From Gracilaria domingensis (Eukaryota > Rhodophyta > Florideophyceae > Gracilariales > Gracilariaceae): 64,000 nt of DNA. This document shows, piece after piece, positions 59,109 to 64,000 of this stretch. Numbering within the stretch: position 1 is the first letter of the stretch; each line of letters starts with the position of its first letter. Below the pieces are notes generated by a model, which saw nothing but the letters and a program-made list of their open reading frames with translations, did no database searches and was not told where the DNA came from. A program made the translations under genes and the position numbers. The stretch lies in NCBI GenBank assembly GCA_022539475.1, contig VCMS01000163.1, positions 1-64,000 on the forward strand. Reading direction: 5' to 3'.

Positions 59109-60110
59109 TAAGGTTAATGAAAAGCGCAAGTCGTGCTCTTGCTGCTTCCAATCAAAACTCACGGCCTAGCGGGCGGCGCTGCGTAGATGTCAGCAGCAGT
59201 GCGGATTACAGCCAGGGAGATATCTTCCGTCATGGATAATCGCAGTGTTGCAACACGTCTTTCAAATGAGTAGCATGGAACCCAAATTTTGGAAGTCTCT
59301 TCGCCGCTGCTGATATTTTCCACATTAAGCCTAGCCATTGGTGGAGGGCGCTATCGACTCTACCGAGTCGAGATTGACTGGCGAAAGCCCTCTGATTCGA
59401 TTCACGATGCGCACGTTCCAGTCTTGCTGTTCTTCTATGTTTGAGGAGAAGCCCGACGAGTTTGATTACTAATCGACCGCCCCGAACACACCAGATCGCA
59501 AAGCTGTGACTCCCATTGGTCGTGTCCTCGTTCAGCTGCAAATCTCGATGTGCTCGCAATAGCGTGCTCGACCCGGAACTGAATCTATCTGCAACGGGTT
59601 CTCGCACGCAATGCACGTACGGACATGTAGCCTAAAAGATTAACCCCGCGTCACGCTCTCGGAAGCTCGCTGCATGCATTCTGCGCCTCAAGCAGTTAAT
59701 CGTATCAATCTGCCACAAGCACTGGCCCCTACAGGGGTAGCAGTACGTGTAGCAAAAAAAACACGTTGCAACGCCGCGACCCTTCTCGATGATAAAAGGA
59801 GGCATCAAAACCAGCTCGGCTCTTCAGTCTTCTCCACGCCGCGCCATTTCTCTAAACAGATTGCGGCCAAGTCGATTTCGCCAGCGGCCCCACGCCCCAC
59901 GCCCCACGCCATAAAACTTTAGCACAAATTATGGTTCGTAACCCTTCGGGGCCAACACGAAAACCCAACCAGGGGCAAACCAGCAGGATTCATGCGCATG
60001 CATGAGAAACGACGCGTTTTGGCACTTGGCCCCTGCACGAGGTAGTTGTGCCACTTTTTGTGCGGCATGCACGCGTCCTCACACCGCCACTGGCGTCCGA
60101 AGCATAACAC

Positions 60111-60130
60111 TTTTTTTTTTTTTTTTTTTT
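60111..60130 (-). repeat. 20-base homopolymer T run
   Basis: On the minus strand this is A20, as at the end of a retroposed sequence. No recognisable gene copy or SINE precedes it. Confidence 0.6.
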
Positions 60131-61140
60131 CCAGGCTGCGATTGTGTCCATCTGGACATTATAAGTCTCTCTCAAGCTGAGAGTGCTGCTGAGTCTCAGC
60201 CATTGAGCTGTCGATGGATGTGCGCTCCCAACGTAAACTGGAGCGCAGTGCGACGTGCTACGTTTCGTTGGTATCGAGATGCCATCTTTAGTCCATTTTC
60301 TAAGTCGTGATAGTTTAGTTCTATATGTAATATATGAAACTTGAAGAGCAACAACAGCTTCATCGCGCTTCGCGTCCAAGCGAGGAAAACGAAGCCTGTG
60401 CTGCGGCTATTTATTTGGTTTCGTACTGTTTTTCTAGTACTACCTAAGCGCATTCAGTGCGGCAGTTTGGCAGCGTCTGTGGCGATAAATTCACGGCGGC
60501 AATACGATCTAGTGATAACTCTGTGGCGCGCAGTGTGGCCCGAGGCAATCGCTGGCGACATGATGTCTACAACGTCTACTAAGCGCTGCCGCATACAAGT
60601 TGTTTGTTGTAGGTGCATGTGTTGTGCGCTTTGGATGCGAGCCAGGTTCGGGACAAGCAGCACGCACTTGTGCCAGCATGTCTCTTCCATTCAGCATGGC
60701 ACGTATTGCATCGGGGAGCTGCCGCGAAAACATGCCCCAGCCTGACATGTCGGCGATGAGGCGGACGTCATGAACAGGTTGCTGAAGCTTGTTGACGTGT
60801 GCGCATGACTCCTTTGCCTGCAAGGCTGCGTTTGATGAAGAGCAAACTCGTGAGGGGGATTGATGGATGGAAGTACGCACCGCAGGCGCATGGATATGGG
60901 CGCTATTTGGTGGCAGGCGTGGCCGTATTTTGGGTGCCTCTCAGGGACATTCGAAACGGCCTGCGCCGGCGGAGGTGAGACGTGGCCAAGATCAAATCTC
61001 ACCCGGTGCACTTGAACAGAGGCGGGGCGGGGCAACTGTCAGCGTGTGGTGGGCGTCGAAATGCACTTGAGCGCGGTGCTGCCGCTTGAAGCTACGCCCG
61101 AGGCTTGAAAACGTGCTAAGGTTAGAATCGTGTCGATCAT

Positions 61141-61199
61141 CGACCGTGAAGGTGGTCGACCCGTGAGGGTGATCGACCCGTGAGGGTGATCGACCGTGA
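61141..61199. repeat. Short tandem repeat, 17-bp unit
   Basis: About three and a half copies of CGACCCGTGAGGGTGAT with small changes (CGACCGTGAAGGTGGT in the first). Confidence 0.85.
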
Positions 61200-61719
61200 T
61201 CGCGCGTCGGCAGCCGCCGCGTCTCGTCTCGGCTGCGTTGCAGTGGACCGACTTGTGAAGAGGCATGTGCGCTGACTGAGCACCAGGCCTGCTGAGCACT
61301 GCTTACTGCAGGAGAAGCGCATCATACCAAGGGTAAGGATAGCTACGGTAGGCAACAAATGCAGCGGGCGCGGCAGTCAGCCGCGAGGCGTGCGCCGGTG
61401 TGAAGCCACTCGCCGCGGCGCCGTCGCCGTGCATTCGCCGCCGTGGGCGACTTTCGCACCGTACACGGTGTACACGTATGTATGCGCGGCAGCTGTCAGC
61501 TCGTCACTGACGAGCTGCAGCCGCTGCGGTGCAGCCGCTGCACTTTGGCGCGAAGCGGAGACTCCCGCGCCGGAGAGCGCCCGTTTCCATTTGAGCGCGG
61601 GTGCATGATTCACCGCAGCTCCGCGCGACACGCGCGCGCGCGCGCGCGCGCAAAGTGCTGTTTTTCAGCCAAAATTTTGTAACGAGTGCGCGCTTTGAAT
61701 CGAACGCGCGGCGGCGCGC

Positions 61720-61725
61720 TATAAA
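61720..61725 (+). promoter_or_regulatory. TATA box of the nucleotidyltransferase gene
   Basis: TATAAA stands in an otherwise GC-rich stretch, about 143 bp before the ATG at 61868. A (GC)n run lies about 75-90 bp further upstream. Confidence 0.55.
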
Positions 61726-61867
61726 GGCGCGCGGCCCGCGCTCCGCGCCGCCGCGCTACCGACACCGCCCTTTCCGCGCCGCCGCACCGCCGCCCGCCGT
61801 GCACAGCCCCCACGACTGCCCGTCTGCCTGCGCCCCCACGCGCTGCGGCCGTCTCCACAGCTTCTCG

Positions 61868-63826
61868 ATGTCGGCCGCCGTCACCCAGATGCCTCCGCCG
61901 GCGCCGAAGGCCGCCCTCCCCAAGGGCATGACAGAGCTTCGTCTTCACAACTACCTCCGACGGGCCGTGTCCACGCACAATGTAAACCGCACGCTGCTCA
62001 TCAACGCCCACAACTGGATTTTCTCCAACCAGATGCCGGTGTCAAACCCCAAGCTGCACGAGCTTCTTGCCCAGTGCTTCGACAACATTCAGAGCCCGGC
62101 AGCCGCCAGCTACCACGTCAGACGCGCAGAGCTGCTCCGGAACCGCTCCGCTCAACCGGTCACTCCGAGCCACGACGCTCGACCCGAGCGTCGCGCCTCG
62201 ACGAGTGACCCTCGAGCGGGCGCTTCCGCCGGCGACGCGCCGAAGACGGACAAGACTGGTAAACAAGCCTCCTCTGAGAACCAGGCCTTTTCAGAAAACC
62301 TTCTGAAGAGGGCGCGTTCCAGAAGTCGCTTTTCCGAGCTGCCGAGCCGAGAATCGCTTGGCGCGCGCTCAAAACGTCAGAGAATGCATGCGGATGCAGA
62401 GCCATCCATTCAACCTATCATAGTTCAACACCCGCCGCATGTGCACGATTCGAAACCGTATGACAAAAACAACTATATGCCGTCGTTGAAAGCGGCCGTT
62501 CGCATGCTGGAAAAGGAATGTAACCAAAACGGCGAGTCTTCGCCAAAAGTTCGCTTCTCATTTGAAATAGATGACGACAAAAAGGAGATGGGTGTAAGCA
62601 TAGATATCAAAGTACAAGTTCCGGACATGGCTAAGAAAGCTACAGATGGCGTGGTCAAAGTGAAGGATTATTGTCGGTTTGGGACCGAAGATGACATCAC
62701 CGAAAAGGGCGCAATATATGAAAAGGCCAGAAATAGAAGTGCCAGGCTGGCAGTAGCAGACGTGAACGATATTCGGAGAGTAATAGAAAAGGCTTGTTAT
62801 AGCGAGCTCAGGGTGTATGTAGAAGAACTAACCGATGGGTGGAAAACGCGAGACTTTTCAAGTTATTGCTACAGGGCATTTGAAAGGGCAAAGACAATAA
62901 TCCTGAGCGAGGCAAAAGGAAACTTGTACGGCGCTTCTGTGTCGTTGTATGGTTCGGTGCCAACCGGTCTGATTCTGGGCGAGTCTGATATTGACGTGTC
63001 AATATCAGTGCCGATGCTGTTTGAGTCGTACGAAGACGGCGATCCGCATCGGATCAAGTCGAAAACTATAGACGTGCTCAAGTTTCTGGCGATTCAAATG
63101 AAGAAGGAAAAAATGGAAAACGTGTTTGTAGTGACTCAGGCGAGGGTACCGGTGCTGCGGTACATTGATAGAGAGACGCAGGTGAACGTGGACGTGACGC
63201 TAAACAACGACCGTAGTTTGCTACTAGCAAGATTGCTGCGGCGACATATGCACAAAGACGCGCGCATATGGGAGCTGTGTATGCTTGTCAAGTACTGGGC
63301 CAAGCAGCGCAAGCTGTGCGGCGTGGTGCAGGGGCACATCAACTCGATGGGCTGGGTGATCATGGTGATCTTCTTCCTGCAGCACCTGGTGGAGCCACGC
63401 GTGGCGGCGTTGTACCGTCCGAAACAGGCCAAGTACAACTTCGCGACGATCGTGGAGGAGCCGTGGCGCGACAGCAAGAGCGGCGGCGGCGTGAACGCGC
63501 AGCCGACGCACGTGCTGCTGATGGAGTTCTTCCGCGTGTTTGGCCAGCGCTTCGAGTTCGACCGCGAGGCGATCTCCATGACGCTGCTGTACCGCGAGCG
63601 CACCAAGTACATTGCCAAGGGCGCGGCGGACCGCCCGCTGTTCATCGAGCAGCCGCTGCTGGCGGGAAAGAACGTCGTGGACTACGTGTCGCGGCACACG
63701 CTGGAAATTGCGCGCCGGGAAATGCGCGACACGTACCGCCTGCTGGCCGCGCAGCGCGCCAGCCCGGCCGCCGCCTTCGCCGTGCGCCAGCTCACCGACG
63801 AGGAGTCGTATTTCTACCGCCGCTGA
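61868..63826 (+). CDS. Non-canonical poly(A)/poly(U) polymerase-like nucleotidyltransferase
   Basis: The protein has 652 residues from the ATG at 61868; upstream the frame opens only at GTG. Such enzymes add A or U tails to RNA and control its stability. The polymerase-beta type active site is SLYGSVPTGLILGESDIDVS (about 358-377; Gly-Ser and D-x-D), and the third Asp is in QVNVDVTLNN (about 440). The central domain has ELCMLVKYWAKQRKLCG and INSMGWVIMVIFFLQHLVEP, and the PAP-associated segment is LLMEFFRVFGQRFEFDREAI (about 548-567). The N-terminal 330 residues are Ser/Arg-rich and partly helical, with possible nuclear signals (KRARSRSR, RSKRQR). No RNA-binding domain is recognised. Whether it prefers ATP or UTP cannot be told. 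No introns. Confidence 0.85.
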   Translation: MSAAVTQMPPPAPKAALPKGMTELRLHNYLRRAVSTHNVNRTLLINAHNWIFSNQMPVSNPKLHELLAQCFDNIQSPAAASYHVRRAELLRNRSAQPVTPSHDARPERRASTSDPRAGASAGDAPKTDKTGKQASSENQAFSENLLKRARSRSRFSELPSRESLGARSKRQRMHADAEPSIQPIIVQHPPHVHDSKPYDKNNYMPSLKAAVRMLEKECNQNGESSPKVRFSFEIDDDKKEMGVSIDIKVQVPDMAKKATDGVVKVKDYCRFGTEDDITEKGAIYEKARNRSARLAVADVNDIRRVIEKACYSELRVYVEELTDGWKTRDFSSYCYRAFERAKTIILSEAKGNLYGASVSLYGSVPTGLILGESDIDVSISVPMLFESYEDGDPHRIKSKTIDVLKFLAIQMKKEKMENVFVVTQARVPVLRYIDRETQVNVDVTLNNDRSLLLARLLRRHMHKDARIWELCMLVKYWAKQRKLCGVVQGHINSMGWVIMVIFFLQHLVEPRVAALYRPKQAKYNFATIVEEPWRDSKSGGGVNAQPTHVLLMEFFRVFGQRFEFDREAISMTLLYRERTKYIAKGAADRPLFIEQPLLAGKNVVDYVSRHTLEIARREMRDTYRLLAAQRASPAAAFAVRQLTDEESYFYRR

Positions 63827-64000
63827 AAATTCAAAATATTTATTACCGAAATACTGTACCCGCCCCATCAACAAAAAAAAAAGAAAAAAAAAGAGAGAAA
63901 AAAAAAAAACGTGCGTGATCTCCCCCGCAGCGTTTGACTTGCTCTTGATTTGCTCTAGACACATACACGAGGATTTGCTCCTCACTAATCCACCCGTTCA
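63827..64000. other. 3' flank of nucleotidyltransferase, A-rich
   Basis: Runs of A interrupted by G lie at about 63872-63910. No canonical gene follows before the window ends. Confidence 0.5.

Larger units (their letters stand above)
58436..61867. other. Long intergenic region between bHLH and nucleotidyltransferase
   Basis: Contains a tandem duplication (58678-58908), a TATA-led micro-ORF (58953-59108), a 20-base T run (60111-60130), a 17-bp tandem repeat (61141-61199) and a (GC)n run (about 61628-61650). A minus-strand frame at 59230-59616 (128 codons) lacks an ATG and resembles nothing known. No other gene is supported. Confidence 0.5.

Noticed and set aside
59230-59616. 128-codon minus-strand frame
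   Set aside because: No ATG at its start and no recognisable family.
59930-59960. TTCGTAACCC-like sequence resembling a tRNA T arm
   Set aside because: No acceptor stem, anticodon arm or A box could be placed around it.
63268-63985. Long alternative frames at the end of the nucleotidyltransferase gene
   Set aside because: GC-rich third positions keep other frames open. The nucleotidyltransferase frame carries the motifs.

Overview
This is a nuclear contig from an intron-poor photosynthetic eukaryote, most likely a multicellular (florideophyte-type) red alga. That assignment is inference. It rests on mostly single-exon genes, a few short introns (about 55-200 bp) with GTACGT or GTAAGT donors and TACTAAC-like branch sites, two Golgi-type carbohydrate sulfotransferases, an animal-type haem peroxidase, a solitary NB-ARC ATPase, and a nuclear EF-Tu with a mitochondrial leader. 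No tRNA, rRNA, CRISPR array, LTR element or virus-like element was recognised.

Layout. 0.3-3.0 kb: an ankyrin-repeat gene on the minus strand whose 3' third has decayed. 4.6-5.5 kb: an organelle-type RRM protein. 6-7.3 kb: an apparently intact PIF/Harbinger-like transposase. 7.7-14.1 kb: two broken housekeeping genes joined head to tail, the 5' half of a TBL1-like LisH/WD40 gene followed by a nearly complete PA200/BLM10 proteasome-activator gene. 14.3-27.6 kb: a family-unknown protein, mitochondrial EF-Tu (one intron), pyroglutamyl-peptidase I, an unknown protein, a protein O-mannosyltransferase, an NB-ARC protein and a WD-like protein with an acidic tail. 28.7-30.4 kb: a secreted haem peroxidase. 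30.4-40 kb: an AT-richer, gene-poor stretch with LINE fragments, GA-tailed repeats and perfect hairpins, holding one sulfotransferase. 40-50 kb: mitochondrial EF-G2, a second sulfotransferase, an RNase H/C2H2 fusion, CPSF30, an EF-hand protein and a small three-exon DUF2462 gene. 50.9-58.4 kb: a GC-rich block with two OTU-fold genes flanking the NEDD8 E2 gene UBC12, then C2H2 and bHLH regulators. 61.9-63.8 kb: a non-canonical nucleotidyltransferase (poly(A)/poly(U) polymerase type).

Functional threads. Three genes for organellar RNA or translation (RRM protein, EF-Tu, EF-G2) share an upstream element. Two sulfotransferases and a mannosyltransferase serve the secretory pathway. UBC12, two OTU proteins and a dead proteasome activator belong to ubiquitin-type turnover. 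CPSF30, the nucleotidyltransferase and the RNase H fusion act on RNA.

No single new defence-type system is evident. The best candidates for something undescribed are the shared upstream element, a four-copy 11-bp palindrome, the RNase H-zinc finger fusion, the OTU-UBC12-OTU neighbourhood and the set of perfect intergenic hairpins.
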